DNA of 64,000 nucleotides from Mycobacterium dioxanotrophicus (lineage in GTDB: Bacteria > Actinomycetota > Actinomycetes > Mycobacteriales > Mycobacteriaceae): assembly GCF_002157835.1 (NCBI RefSeq), contig NZ_CP020809.1:4092001-4156000 (forward strand), in the 5' to 3' direction. This document shows positions 9,304 through 17,514 of the stretch, one piece after another; within the stretch, counting starts at the first letter, position 1, and every line of letters starts with the position of its first letter. Position numbers and translations under genes: made by a program. Under the pieces are notes generated by a model. It worked only from the letters and a program-made list of their open reading frames with translations, was not told the origin of the DNA and ran no database searches.

Positions 9304-10323
9304 GTGTCGATGACCGCAGAACTGAAAGACGAACTCCTCGGGGTGCACACCGGCACCCCTGAAGGATGCAGGCGCGCCCAGCTGGCCGCAGTCCTACGCC
9401 TGACGGCTACCCTGCGTGTGTCGCGTGGCCTGGTTGTCGCCGCGGAGGTCAGCAGCGCATCGCTGGCCCGTTACCTTCGCCGTGAAATCGCCGAGCTGTA
9501 CGGCCACCGCGCGGTCGCGACCGTGCTGCCTCGAAACGCGGCACTGTGTGGCGGCCGCTACTTGGTCCGTGTCGCCGCCAGTGATGGCGGAGGGACATTA
9601 GCGCGATCCATCGGAATGATCGACGAACGTGGCCGCCAGGTCCAGGGTCTGCCGGCCACCGTTGTTGGAGGCTCCCCCGGCGAGATCGAGGCCGCCTGGC
9701 GTGGCGCATTCCTGGCTTCGGGAACCCTGAGCGGTCCCGGCAGTAACACCAGTCTGGAAATCCGCTGCCCCACTACCGAAGTGGCATACGCGCTGGCCAG
9801 TTGCGCACGCCGGATCGGTGTGCTGCCGTTGGTGCGCGAATCACGAGGTATCGACCGGGTGATGGTCCGTGCCGGTACTGACATCGCCGATCTCATGACC
9901 CGCATCGGAGCCCCCGAGTCACGCCTCGAGTGGGAGAGCCGTGCGACGCGCCGGCGGATGTGCCGCATGGCGAGCCTCGACGCCGCCAACAGTCGGCGCA
10001 CTGCCGATGCTGCGGCAGAAACTTCGGCCCGGGTCGAACGCGCGTTGACCATTCTCGGAACCGACGTTCCGGAGCACCTGGCTGTCACTGGAACATTGCG
10101 CCTGACCCACGGCGAGGCCTCCCTTGAGGAACTGGGGCGCCTGGCCGATCCACCGCTAACCAAAGACGCTGTCGCAGGGCGCCTGCGGCGCCTGCTGGCG
10201 CTGGCCGACAAGCACGAAGCGGCCCTGCCCGCCACTGTCGCTGACCCGGAACCGCAGCTGGTGGCTGTCAGTGCTGCTGGGCTCGACAAGCCGGAAGGAG
10301 CGTCGCCGTGGATCCGACGATGA
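9304..10323 (+). CDS. whiA: WhiA-like DNA-binding regulator, copy 1
   Basis: 339 residues, near the usual 325-330. GTG start after GGAGG. The N-terminus MTAELKDEL, the centre VVGGSPGEIEAAWRGAFLA, and the C-terminal helix-turn-helix SLEELGRLADPPLTKDAVAGR are hallmarks of WhiA, whose fold is a degenerate LAGLIDADG homing endonuclease joined to a sigma-region-4-like helix-turn-helix. Chromosomal WhiA works with WhiB to control cell division and sporulation genes in actinobacteria. This copy lies on a mobile-type element next to a second, more divergent copy, and is probably a transferred paralogue. Function as host-cell-cycle control is inference. Confidence 0.9.
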   Translation: MSMTAELKDELLGVHTGTPEGCRRAQLAAVLRLTATLRVSRGLVVAAEVSSASLARYLRREIAELYGHRAVATVLPRNAALCGGRYLVRVAASDGGGTLARSIGMIDERGRQVQGLPATVVGGSPGEIEAAWRGAFLASGTLSGPGSNTSLEIRCPTTEVAYALASCARRIGVLPLVRESRGIDRVMVRAGTDIADLMTRIGAPESRLEWESRATRRRMCRMASLDAANSRRTADAAAETSARVERALTILGTDVPEHLAVTGTLRLTHGEASLEELGRLADPPLTKDAVAGRLRRLLALADKHEAALPATVADPEPQLVAVSAAGLDKPEGASPWIRR

Positions 10324-11249
10324 GTCTGGTTGCAGAACTGGTAGAGACCCCTGTCAAAGGCACTGGAGAAGCCAGGTACCGCCAAGCCGAAGCGGTCTCC
10401 GCGATACGTGTCGGTGGTGGCCTACGCATGCAGCACGGTCGTCTGACTCTGGAATCGCGCATGTCCTCCGAAGCGGCCGCAGTGCGCATCGCGCAGGCGC
10501 TATCCGACCTGTATGAATGCACACCGCGCGTTGATGCAGGACCACGCAGAACCGCGACACTTCGTGTAAGCGACGCCGACGACCTTGCTCGGCGTATCGG
10601 GCTTCTCGATACGCACGGACGCCCCGTGGTGGGCATGCCCGCATCGCTGGTGTCAGCGGCGTGCGCATCGGATGCGATCGCAGCTGCGGCACTTCGCGGA
10701 GCGGTGTTATCCGCAGGACACCTGCGGGTGACTTCAGTGAGGCCACCAGCACTGGAAGTGCGTTGTCCCGGACCGGCGTCGGCACTGGCGGTGGCCGGTT
10801 TTGCTCGGCGTCTATCGGCGATCGCGGAAGCACGTCAAGGCAGTGAGATCGACGGTGCCGTTGACTATGTCCGGGTCCGCTACGGGGTTGGGGCTCTTCT
10901 GGAACAGCTCGGCGCGCCAGAGGCCGCTAGGCGGTGGGTCGATGCGAAAGCTGTTGCTGCCGCTCAATCTCGGCTCGACACCAGGCCACTGTCCCAGGCC
11001 AACAGCGCACGCGCCTCGCAAGCAGGACAACACATCGCCGGGAAGGTCCGGCTCGCCCTCGAAATTCTAGGGTCCGACGTGCCACCAGAGTGGATTTGCG
11101 CTGCGCAGCTGCGGATCGCCCACCCCGACGCCTCAAACACCGATCTTGCCGAACGCTGCATACCGCCGATGACCAAGCACACGTTCGCAGGCCGGTTGCG
11201 GCGTCTGATATCGGCCGCCGAACAGCGAGCCCTCGACATTCCAGCGTAG
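10308..11249 (+). CDS. WhiA-like protein, divergent copy 2
   Basis: 313 residues. GTG at 10308 with AAGGAG eight bases before, overlapping the end of copy 1; an ATG at 10320 is an alternative. The layout follows WhiA: GLLDTHGRPVVGMPASLVSA, then ALRGAVLSAGHL, and at the end ALEILGSDVPPEW...MTKHTFAGRLRRLI, matching the WhiA helix-turn-helix with many substitutions. The N-terminal TAELKDEL signature is changed to SLVAELVETP. Tandem placement suggests duplication followed by divergence, perhaps making a heterodimer or a modulator of copy 1. Confidence 0.85.
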   Translation: MDPTMSLVAELVETPVKGTGEARYRQAEAVSAIRVGGGLRMQHGRLTLESRMSSEAAAVRIAQALSDLYECTPRVDAGPRRTATLRVSDADDLARRIGLLDTHGRPVVGMPASLVSAACASDAIAAAALRGAVLSAGHLRVTSVRPPALEVRCPGPASALAVAGFARRLSAIAEARQGSEIDGAVDYVRVRYGVGALLEQLGAPEAARRWVDAKAVAAAQSRLDTRPLSQANSARASQAGQHIAGKVRLALEILGSDVPPEWICAAQLRIAHPDASNTDLAERCIPPMTKHTFAGRLRRLISAAEQRALDIPA

Positions 11250-11313
11250 AAGCGCCTGTGCCCCATGGGGCAGCCATCGCGCCGGCCCGTTACCTTCGGA
11301 CCGTCAATGGTAT

Positions 11314-11328
11314 TCTCTATTTTAGAGA
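11314..11328 (+). promoter_or_regulatory. TCTCTA-NNN-TAGAGA palindrome, site 1
   Basis: Exact palindromic arms TCTCTA/TAGAGA around TTT, 18 bases before the start at 11347. The embedded TATTTT can act as a -10 element, so a repressor bound here would block the promoter. It is one of nine related sites in the window. Confidence 0.8.
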
Positions 11329-11346
11329 CACAACGAAAGAGGGGAC

Positions 11347-11919
11347 ATGACCAGCTACCCGGACGGGATGGAATTGCGCCCCCTGCTGGAATGGCCGGGA
11401 CAGCTGCCGTCAGCGCACATAGGCTCGCCGTTCACCGCGACGCTGTCGGCCACCCTCGATGAGCTCGACCGCGAACTCCGCCACTTGGGCAAGCACTCCC
11501 GCAATGCACCGTCGGTGCTTGAGATCGCGTTACGCGACGACGACTTCCGCATGGACGGGATGCCACGGGCGAGCGCTAAAACCATCCACCCCGGGGTAGT
11601 CCTGCACGTCGAATCGCGATTCGGACCGCTGTCCTACCCCGCCGCGAAATTCGATACCTGGCAGGACAACCTGAGGGCCATCGCACTCGGACTCAACGGG
11701 CTTCGCCGCTTGGACCGGTACGGGATCACGCCCGGACATGAGCAGTACCGAGGCTGGGTGGCGATCGAGAATCACTCTGACGCCCGTTCCCGCGCACAGG
11801 CGCTCATCGACTCCTACGGCGGCGTGCGTGCCGCGCTGCGCGCTACGCACCCTGACCACGGAGGAACACCAGAGGAGTTCCAGCGAGTTCAGGAAGCACG
11901 TCGCGTGCTCGGGGTCTGA
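11347..11919 (+). CDS. J-domain-like protein
   Basis: 190 residues, ATG after AGAGGGG. The C-terminus contains YGGVRAALRATHPDHGG followed by EEFQRVQEARRVLG, a shortened DnaJ J-domain with the HPD tripeptide needed to stimulate Hsp70 (DnaK) ATPase. The first 120 residues are a separate domain with GWVAIENH. Phage and plasmid genomes often carry such co-chaperone-like proteins to direct host DnaK to replication proteins. It has its own palindromic promoter-operator and starts a new transcription unit. Confidence 0.8.
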   Translation: MTSYPDGMELRPLLEWPGQLPSAHIGSPFTATLSATLDELDRELRHLGKHSRNAPSVLEIALRDDDFRMDGMPRASAKTIHPGVVLHVESRFGPLSYPAAKFDTWQDNLRAIALGLNGLRRLDRYGITPGHEQYRGWVAIENHSDARSRAQALIDSYGGVRAALRATHPDHGGTPEEFQRVQEARRVLGV

Positions 11920-11966
11920 CATCCGAATCCCGTACCCCAAATGACGATAAGAGGAAAACAGCCGCC

Positions 11967-12290
11967 ATGAACTCCGTCTCACGACCACACATCCCAGCCG
12001 GGGCCGAGGTCATTGCCTACGGCACTGTGTTGGTGGTTGGAACTATCGAAGAGGGGCCGTTCGACTCCCCCATCACAGGTTCGTCGGTGTATAGGATCCG
12101 GACCACGGATGGCGAGATCACCACGCGGTCAGTGCAGATCGTGGTTCCGCGCATCGATTTCGAGACCAGTTGGCACGTCTGGAAAGACGGCACCGTCATA
12201 GCCGGCGGGCCTGGAATCAGCCGCGACCGGATGGACGAGTACGCCTCAGTACACGGCGGCGACGTCGTTTATGGGTGGCCTGCCGCATGA
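11967..12290 (+). CDS. Small hypothetical beta-rich protein
   Basis: 107 residues; ATG at 11967 preceded by AAGAGGAAA. Alternating hydrophobic strands (VIAYGTVLVVGTIEEG, SSVYRIRTTDGEITTRSVQIVV) suggest a small beta-barrel of the Tudor/SH3 or CarD-like type, but the family is not recognised. Its stop overlaps a 23-codon frame (ATGA). Confidence 0.75.
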   Translation: MNSVSRPHIPAGAEVIAYGTVLVVGTIEEGPFDSPITGSSVYRIRTTDGEITTRSVQIVVPRIDFETSWHVWKDGTVIAGGPGISRDRMDEYASVHGGDVVYGWPAA

Positions 12291-12358
12291 GCGCAATCTC
12301 GTTCACTACGCGCGACTTCGAGTTCACCATCCAGGAGTGGCAGCACGCGGCCGGCTGA
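12287..12358 (+). CDS. Possible micro-protein, 23 residues
   Basis: ATG overlaps the previous stop (ATGA) and the frame ends at 12358. The peptide (begins MSAISFTTRDFEF, ends AAG) is too short to classify. Only the coupling supports it. Confidence 0.35.
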   Translation: MSAISFTTRDFEFTIQEWQHAAG

Positions 12359-12429
12359 CACCGATAAAACCACGACCACACCATATTTCGACCTGGGATG
12401 CTCGATGACACGAGAGGAAGGAGGAGACC

Positions 12430-13209
12430 ATGGCTGTACTGCACACCCCTGAGACGAGAGGGGCAAAGGCGCTGTACTACGACGCAGGTGGAAGTTCGAT
12501 CGAGCGCGACATCATCGGGTGGGACAAGCTCGGAAGACCGCTGGTGTTGTGCGGAGATCGGCTCCACACGGCGGACGGTGCACCGTTCGCGCACTACAAG
12601 GAGTTCAGGACGGTCGTCATGCCGGACGTGCTCTCGATCATCCGAGAATCGATCGACAGGTGCCTCGACGACTACAAGCTCGGCAGGGTCTACGACCCCA
12701 TCTACGACGCGGTTAAGGGCGAGTTGGCTAGACGTCGGCCTCGGGCACTCGAACTGGACTACGGCGAAGGGATTCTCAAAGAGCACTTCGGCATGCCGCT
12801 GCTGATCCACGTGCAGGAGCCGAATGTGCGGATGAGCCATTATGGAAACCAGGTCACAGGAACCCCTCTGGTGAATTACCTCGCCCTAGATCCGATCACG
12901 GAGTCGATTCAAGTAGTGAGGAACGCGACCATCACGCAGAGGGCGGTCGCCACAGTGGTCGTGCGCACCTACCGGAGAGGTCCCGTGGGAGTCATCGGGG
13001 TCGCGCTCATCTCGCCAGATACCGATTCACCCGTGTTGAAAGCTCTTTCGAGTGGAACAGGATACTCGGTGCATGAGGCCGCGCAGACCCTGACCGACTC
13101 CGCTGTCGAGCGCGGCTGGCTGCCCGCACCCGAGACGTCTGCGGGGCACCGTGGCGTGGTTCCGGCTGGCCTACACGAAGTCCGACGAGGCGACGTTCCT
13201 GATCGATGA
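12430..13209 (+). CDS. Hypothetical protein, C-terminus possibly frameshifted
   Basis: 259 residues; ATG after GGAAGGAGGAG. Contains VVLPDV-like and LIHVQEP segments and a charged centre, with no known motif. The last 20 codons (GHRGVVPAGLHEVRRGDVPDR) look non-coding. The +1 frame from 13151 instead reads WFRLAYTKSDEATFLIDDLL, a normal-looking acidic tail. A one-base indel near 13148 would fuse the two. It lies in a rightward block with the nucleotidase. Confidence 0.75.
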   Translation: MAVLHTPETRGAKALYYDAGGSSIERDIIGWDKLGRPLVLCGDRLHTADGAPFAHYKEFRTVVMPDVLSIIRESIDRCLDDYKLGRVYDPIYDAVKGELARRRPRALELDYGEGILKEHFGMPLLIHVQEPNVRMSHYGNQVTGTPLVNYLALDPITESIQVVRNATITQRAVATVVVRTYRRGPVGVIGVALISPDTDSPVLKALSSGTGYSVHEAAQTLTDSAVERGWLPAPETSAGHRGVVPAGLHEVRRGDVPDR

Positions 13210-13240
13210 CCTCCTCGCTGCAGATCCTGGACCGGTCTAA
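13151..13240 (+). pseudogene. Likely displaced C-terminal tail of the 12430 gene
   Basis: 29 codons from a GTG to TAA in the +1 frame relative to the preceding gene. Composition is protein-like (WFRLAYTKSDEATFLIDDLL). It has no ribosome site, so it is more likely the natural end of the upstream protein after a frameshift than a separate gene. Confidence 0.35.
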
Positions 13241-13288
13241 CTTCCCCCATGCGAACTTTCCGGCCGCAACCACTCAGAGATCCCCGAG

Positions 13289-13474
13289 ATGCTTCACGGA
13301 GCCGGGGTGGGCTGGGCGCGTCTGGGCCCGCAGCATATGCACGGAACGTTCATTCTTCCCGGCGGCGAATTGCGCAGTGAGCGGGTCGATTACGAGTCCG
13401 TCAACGCGTGGATCAGTGGTGTCGGCGGTCCGGATCGGGATGAACACCGACCCAGCACCACCCAACACAAGTGA
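13289..13474 (+). CDS. Small hypothetical protein
   Basis: 61 residues from ATG at 13289; no strong ribosome site. Contains HMHGTFILPGGELRSERVDYESVNAW, which looks like a structured domain end. The frame is open from 13241 but offers no earlier ATG or GTG. The next gene starts 12 bases after its stop. Confidence 0.5.
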   Translation: MLHGAGVGWARLGPQHMHGTFILPGGELRSERVDYESVNAWISGVGGPDRDEHRPSTTQHK

Positions 13475-13486
13475 GGAGCCTAGACA

Positions 13487-13798
13487 GTGAAATACCCCAG
13501 TGATTTCGTCAACGAGGATCACGGATGGCAACGCATCCATGCAGGACATGATCTTGACCGTGGCATGCTGCTGGCCGACCTGGCCGACAACGGCGGAAGC
13601 CAACGCACCGATGGCCAGGAACTCGTAGTCGAAGAGGTCTGGCTTAGCGTGGCGGCGCGGATCAAGTGGTGCGGCCGCCGTGACCGGTCGTGCGACAGTG
13701 AAGGTGAGTGGCACGCGCACTGGTTTGCCGCCCGTCCCGGTCTCGGAAAACCCTTCACGTTGGTCTACTGGGGCTGCCCCGAACGGGTTTCGCAATGA
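13487..13798 (+). CDS. Small hypothetical protein, Cys/His/Trp-rich end
   Basis: 103 residues, GTG start after GTGAGGAG. The centre VEEVWLSVAARIKWCGRRDR and end HAHWFAARPGLGKPFTLVYWGC suggest a small fold with aromatic residues; no family recognised. The stop overlaps the start of the nucleotidase gene (ATGA), so the two are translated together. Confidence 0.75.
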   Translation: MKYPSDFVNEDHGWQRIHAGHDLDRGMLLADLADNGGSQRTDGQELVVEEVWLSVAARIKWCGRRDRSCDSEGEWHAHWFAARPGLGKPFTLVYWGCPERVSQ

Positions 13799-14388
13799 TC
13801 CGGCGACCATTGCATATAGGTCTCGATGTCGACGGTGTGCTTGCTGGCTACATGGCGGCCATCGCCGAGGTCGGACGCGGGAACGGCCACACGATGTCGG
13901 GCGAGGGACCGCTCACCTATGAACTGATCGAACCTGGCTGGTTTCCCGATGCACTCACTGCGGCGGCGGCAATGGCCCAGCTGCACGAACGCGGCCTGGG
14001 CGATCTGGCACTGCTCGACGACACCGCTCCGGGCGCGGTGCGTGAACTGCGCAACGGCGGCCACAAGGTCTCCATCGTGACCGCACGACAAGAGCACCGC
14101 GCGGGAGAATCATCGCACCGTGCCGGACGCCGCGACCTTGCAAGCTGGCTTGCTCGCCACGGCATCGAAACTGACGATCTGCTTTTCATGCAGCAAAAGA
14201 GCCTCTCCGGCTGTGACGTCTACCTCGATGATGCTCCCCACAACATCGACGAGATCCGAAGTGCCGGAAGGATCGCCGTGGTGCGCGACACCACCTACAA
14301 CCGGCAAGTTCCCGGCCCACGCGTGATCAGTCTGGCCGAGTTCGCCGATCGAGTGCTCCGCGGGGATTTCAACCGGCAGGCAGCCTGA
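13795..14388 (+). CDS. HAD-fold 5'(3')-deoxyribonucleotidase
   Basis: 197 residues starting at the ATG that overlaps the previous stop. HAD motif I is LDVDGVL (D11 nucleophile, D13 acid), motif II VSIVTARQ, motif III K in MQQKSLS, and motif IV DVYLDDAPHNI. This is the NT5C-like family that removes phosphate from dNMPs or NMPs. Phages and large plasmids use it to tune dNTP pools during replication. It fits with the polymerase and primase on the same element. Confidence 0.85.
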   Translation: MIRRPLHIGLDVDGVLAGYMAAIAEVGRGNGHTMSGEGPLTYELIEPGWFPDALTAAAAMAQLHERGLGDLALLDDTAPGAVRELRNGGHKVSIVTARQEHRAGESSHRAGRRDLASWLARHGIETDDLLFMQQKSLSGCDVYLDDAPHNIDEIRSAGRIAVVRDTTYNRQVPGPRVISLAEFADRVLRGDFNRQAA

Positions 14389-14488
14389 CTGCTGGCTCGA
14401 TGCCGGTGAAACTGCCGGCCGCACGCGGGTGTCACGTCCCGGACCGGTCGGCTTGAGCCGGCGCAATCGACGGACGTTCGGCGCGATG

Positions 14489-14650
14489 TCAGGACCCGCA
14501 CTGGCTCGCCAGCCGCCTTATCTGTGCGTCCAGGTCATACAGCCGGTCCAACAGGAAATCCACGTCGCGATGCCGCCCAGCTGAATGGGCCTTGTTGATC
14601 CGGGCATGCAGCAGGCCGCGCAACACCTCTGAGTCGGGTAATCGATTCAT
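14489..14650 (-). CDS. Small hypothetical helical protein
   Basis: 53 residues. ATG at 14650 overlaps the stop of the upstream gene (ATGA). One helical hairpin (SEVLRGLLHARINKAHSAGR, DVDFLLDRLYDLDAQIRRLA) with heptad-like spacing; could form a coiled coil. No family recognised. It ends convergently with the nucleotidase gene. Confidence 0.7.
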   Translation of the reverse strand: MNRLPDSEVLRGLLHARINKAHSAGRHRDVDFLLDRLYDLDAQIRRLASQCGS

Positions 14651-14922
14651 GCGTCAGCGCACTGATGCGGGCCCAGCGCGCCATCGCGGACAGTGGTGAA
14701 CACGCGGCGGCCGCAATCTGGACACCGCTTGTGTATCCCCGACTCTGGACCGTCGTCGGTGCCGTTGGTGAGCAATGTTCGGATGTTTCGGCGCCGGCCG
14801 CAAGCGTCACAGGTGGCGGTTTCGCGGACCCATGTCTTTGGTCCGTCGATGGTGTCGCGGTGTTCGTCAAAGTCGGAGACGGCGCGCTGCTGGTCTGCGG
14901 GATGAGTGCATTGGCTGGTCAT
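14647..14922 (-). CDS. Small zinc-ribbon protein
   Basis: 91 residues, ATG after GGGGAG. Two CxxC knuckles, CDACG and CPDCG, about 28 residues apart, form a zinc ribbon. Such proteins may bind nucleic acid or other proteins. It is coupled to the 53-residue protein downstream. Confidence 0.75.
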   Translation of the reverse strand: MTSQCTHPADQQRAVSDFDEHRDTIDGPKTWVRETATCDACGRRRNIRTLLTNGTDDGPESGIHKRCPDCGRRVFTTVRDGALGPHQCADA

Positions 14923-15077
14923 GCTGTGGAAGTCTCCCCTACGTCAGCTTGGCGGGGCCGCCCACACAGCTATGAAGTGGCTGTAGGTCGCTGTCTGCCG
15001 TGGCCGCGGTGATGCTGGATGGACTACTCCACCGACAATTTCGCGTTATTTCCTTGGCGATCAACGTTTCTCACCGA

Positions 15078-15254
15078 CTATCTCAACCTTGTCGGGTCGA
15101 TCGGGGAGAAGATGTACGCCGGTAGGTCGTCCTCGGCGTCGCCCGACCCAGGTATCTGCACTAGGCGAAGGCCGCGCTTACCTGCCCATTCGCTGATCGC
15201 TTCCCACATAACCTCGTGAGCGATCACGATCTGCCGAGTCTCAAACTCCATCAT
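15078..15254 (-). CDS. Small hypothetical protein
   Basis: 58 residues, ATG at 15254 (a second ATG follows directly) after GGATGGGGGA. Helical start (TRQIVIAHEVMWEAISEWAG) and acidic end (DAEDDLPAYIF). No family recognised. It is part of the leftward small-gene run. Confidence 0.65.
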   Translation of the reverse strand: MMEFETRQIVIAHEVMWEAISEWAGKRGLRLVQIPGSGDAEDDLPAYIFSPIDPTRLR

Positions 15255-15281
15255 TCCCCCATCCGATCATTGCGCCCTACG

Positions 15282-15584
15282 TCAGGCCGGCCACCTGCAC
15301 GGCTCGTCGGGGTGCTCGTCAATGTTGGCGCTCGCCTGGTCCCAGTTCAGGTACATCGGGCCACCCATCACCTTGCGTACTGCGTCCTCGTAGGGATGGC
15401 CGCAGCCGCACGGGCACGGGTGCTGATCTCGTGGCTTTTCACACCCGCACCTGCACGGATTGCGAAGAATGACCTTGTAGCCACCTTCACGGAGGGCGGC
15501 GAGTGCAGGGTTGGCCCAGTCTCCGGTGCCGAAACCGGCAGCCTCATCGAGAGCCTGCTTCACAAGCCCAGACGGTGTGGCCAT
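15282..15584 (-). CDS. Hypothetical protein with CxCxC cluster
   Basis: 100 residues; the chosen ATG at 15584 has AGGAG seven bases before it and overlaps the upstream gene's end by 41 bases. The centre has CRCGC and CPCGCGH within about 16 residues, a likely metal-binding knot. N-terminal helix LVKQALDEAAG. Function unknown. Confidence 0.75.
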   Translation of the reverse strand: MATPSGLVKQALDEAAGFGTGDWANPALAALREGGYKVILRNPCRCGCEKPRDQHPCPCGCGHPYEDAVRKVMGGPMYLNWDQASANIDEHPDEPCRWPA

Positions 15585-15759
15585 GTCGTCTCCTGGCGTG
15601 CGCCAGTGCGGCGGCTTCCAATGCCTCGAACTCGGCATCGAATCGCCTTGGCTTGTCAACGAGATAGGTGTCGCCACAGGCACAATCGACGATGAACTTG
15701 CCCGGTTCGGGCGGATCGAAGAGGTCGCCATCTGTCGTGGTTTCGCGGTGATGTCGCAT
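15544..15759 (-). CDS. Small hypothetical protein
   Basis: 71 residues; ATG at 15759 with GGAGG spaced well. Contains IVDCACGDTYL, a possible half zinc-knuckle, and a helical end EFEALEAAALAHARRRHGH. It sits between the ligase gene and the CxCxC protein in one leftward operon. Confidence 0.65.
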   Translation of the reverse strand: MRHHRETTTDGDLFDPPEPGKFIVDCACGDTYLVDKPRRFDAEFEALEAAALAHARRRHGHTVWACEAGSR

Positions 15760-15809
15760 GAGTCCTCCACCGCCACCGCGCGTTGATTGTGAATTTTCGC
15801 CGTCAGCGT

Positions 15810-16883
15810 TCACCGGTCGATGCCGCTCTTGAATTTCACCTGCGCCATCACGCACTCCGCGGGCAGGATGTCGTCGCGCACACCGAGGTAGACGGGCTGG
15901 TACAGCGCCGGGGCGGCGTAGAGGTAGCGGACCTCGACGACGGCGCCGACCGGCGGCACGTCGTGGTTGGCGGGAACGGTGACGTTGCCGACGAAGGTCA
16001 GGCCGTCGTTGCCGTGCAGGCTCAGGCCCACGCTGCGCTGGGTGTTGACCGCGGTCACCAGGGCGCTCAGGGTCTCGACGAACTTGAACTTGAGCTGCGG
16101 GCCGCCGCTGTTGGGCCGCCCCGGCGAATACGGTGCATCCAGGCGCTTGAACACCACGCCCTCGGCCTTGGCGTCCCGCAGCTCGGCCAGCTTCCGGCGC
16201 TTGTCACTCTGGGAGGTCCAGTTGTGGGTCGGCGCGATCGCGTCATCGAGGTTCAGGGCGATCAGATCGAGCAGGATGCGGTAGCGCTCTTGGTAGGGCC
16301 TGTCGCGCAGGTCATTGCCTGTGTACTCGAAGATGTCGAAGGCGTACAGCACATCGCCGATGATCTCCCCGTCGAGGATGAAGTCACCCTCGATGGACCC
16401 AGCTGCACGGGCCACCGCCGCGGACACCCCTACCGCCAGGCCCAACTTGTTGATGGCCTCGATGGTGTCGCCGGTCTTGCGAATCATCATGCGACGGCCG
16501 TCGTACTTCTCCTGCAGGCACCAGCTGTCACTGTTGATGGCTTCATTCGCAGCGGCCTGGTCGGCGACGTTGAGCAGCTGGGGCAGCAGGCCCGACGGGT
16601 GGCGGTCGCTGGCGCTGTTCTGATATGGGGTGCCGTCCTCGCCGCGGGTATAGCCCTTGGCCTCTTTGGCTTTGACCAGCTTCTCGAAGATCGCCGTGGC
16701 CTTGGCGTAGTCCACCGCGGTGGTGGTCTTCGTGCCGGTGGTCAGTGCCGAACCCCGGCGTCCATAGGCGAAAGTGACGAGGAATCCGGCGTCGGTAGGT
16801 TCCAGCCTCGCATGGTATTCCTTGTCGCTGTTGCCTTCCCGGTAGTAGAGGCTCGCGGTTCTGGGTTCCCCTGCGGCGGTCAT
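15810..16883 (-). CDS. ATP-dependent DNA ligase with N-terminal WGR domain
   Basis: 357 residues. Residues about 10-75 form a WGR domain (YGRRGSA core), which binds nucleic acids in PARP-like proteins and bacterial ligases. Motif I EKYDGRR gives the adenylated lysine K126; motif III-like LDGEI, IV EGVVFKR and V KFKF follow. Host NAD-dependent LigA seals most nicks, so this copy likely repairs or completes the element's replication. Its promoter carries the strongest palindrome of the window. It begins a leftward operon including the following small genes. Confidence 0.92.
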   Translation of the reverse strand: MTAAGEPRTASLYYREGNSDKEYHARLEPTDAGFLVTFAYGRRGSALTTGTKTTTAVDYAKATAIFEKLVKAKEAKGYTRGEDGTPYQNSASDRHPSGLLPQLLNVADQAAANEAINSDSWCLQEKYDGRRMMIRKTGDTIEAINKLGLAVGVSAAVARAAGSIEGDFILDGEIIGDVLYAFDIFEYTGNDLRDRPYQERYRILLDLIALNLDDAIAPTHNWTSQSDKRRKLAELRDAKAEGVVFKRLDAPYSPGRPNSGGPQLKFKFVETLSALVTAVNTQRSVGLSLHGNDGLTFVGNVTVPANHDVPPVGAVVEVRYLYAAPALYQPVYLGVRDDILPAECVMAQVKFKSGIDR

Positions 16884-16900
16884 CGTGGCCCTTTCAGCAT

Positions 16901-16935
16901 CTTGGTCTATTCTCTAATATAGAGAATAGACCAAG
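16901..16935 (-). promoter_or_regulatory. Extended 35 bp palindrome (16 bp arms) at ligase promoter, site 2
   Basis: The core TCTCTA-ATA-TAGAGA is extended outward to perfect 16-base arms, from CTTGG to CCAAG. It lies 17 to 52 bases upstream of the ligase start. The length makes it the tightest predicted operator of the set. Confidence 0.85.
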
Positions 16936-17029
16936 GGGCCGACAACTCCCCCGGCTACTGCGGCGCCGACGCGCCCCCACAGTCGCTCATCGGCGAGTCT
17001 CTTGAGCTCGGTGGCCAGTACGGGCCTGG

Positions 17030-17137
17030 TTATGTCATTACCTCCTCGATCAGGTCGGGTTCTTCGGTCAGTCGGTGAGCTTCCGCGTCGGTGTATCCCC
17101 GGTCCCGGAGCTCCCAGTACAGGTCGGTGTGCGGCAT
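17030..17137 (-). CDS. Small hypothetical protein, 35 residues
   Basis: ATG at 17137 with a strong ribosome site (GAGGAGAGGT). Contains DLYWELRDRGYTDAEAHRLTEEPDLIEE, a helical UBA-like pattern. Too short to classify. Followed by the long palindrome and ligase gene. Confidence 0.6.
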   Translation of the reverse strand: MPHTDLYWELRDRGYTDAEAHRLTEEPDLIEEVMT

Positions 17138-17162
17138 ACCTCTCCTCGCCGGTGATCGCCGA

Positions 17163-17396
17163 TTACGTCAGGTGCCGAAGTTCCAGCGGGCTGGCTGTGC
17201 ACCAAGTAGCACCGTTGATTGGGCCGCCATCGAACTCCACCACAATGCCGACATCGTTGTAGCCGGTGACGATGCCTGTGGCGTGCTGCGATGCCCGATT
17301 GCGGGCACGCCGAACAGTGACCACGGACCCGACCGTGACATGGTCGCCAACGGCGAAGTCTTGACTGATGTTCTCCAGCCATGTCTGTCCACCCAT
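17163..17396 (-). CDS. Small hypothetical protein
   Basis: 77 residues from ATG at 17396 with GAAGGAT before it. Beta-rich (DHVTVGSVVTVRRARNRA, GIVTGYNDVGIVVEF), like small SH3-type or KOW-type folds. No family recognised. Its end carries a CTGACGTAATCGG motif repeated nearby. Confidence 0.65.
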   Translation of the reverse strand: MGGQTWLENISQDFAVGDHVTVGSVVTVRRARNRASQHATGIVTGYNDVGIVVEFDGGPINGATWCTASPLELRHLT

Positions 17397-17514
17397 ACGC
17401 CCATCCTTCACCGATGATTTCGCCGTCTGCCGCCGATTACGTAAGCCCTTGGCGGCGCTTCGCTGGTCCGCAGGCCCCAGATCATCGTCTACGTCGTGGC
17501 CCCCTTACGGTCAG

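Noticed and set aside
15783..16922. 379-codon plus-strand frame opposite the ligase gene
   Set aside because: Antisense to a clear ligase; sequence has no family features and its end overlaps the long palindrome.
16913..17032. Minus-strand frame with a membrane-like end before the ligase promoter
   Set aside because: Reads LATELKRLADERLWGRVGAAVAGGVVGP in one frame but has no start codon; the nearest ATG gives only three codons. It might be a decayed gene.
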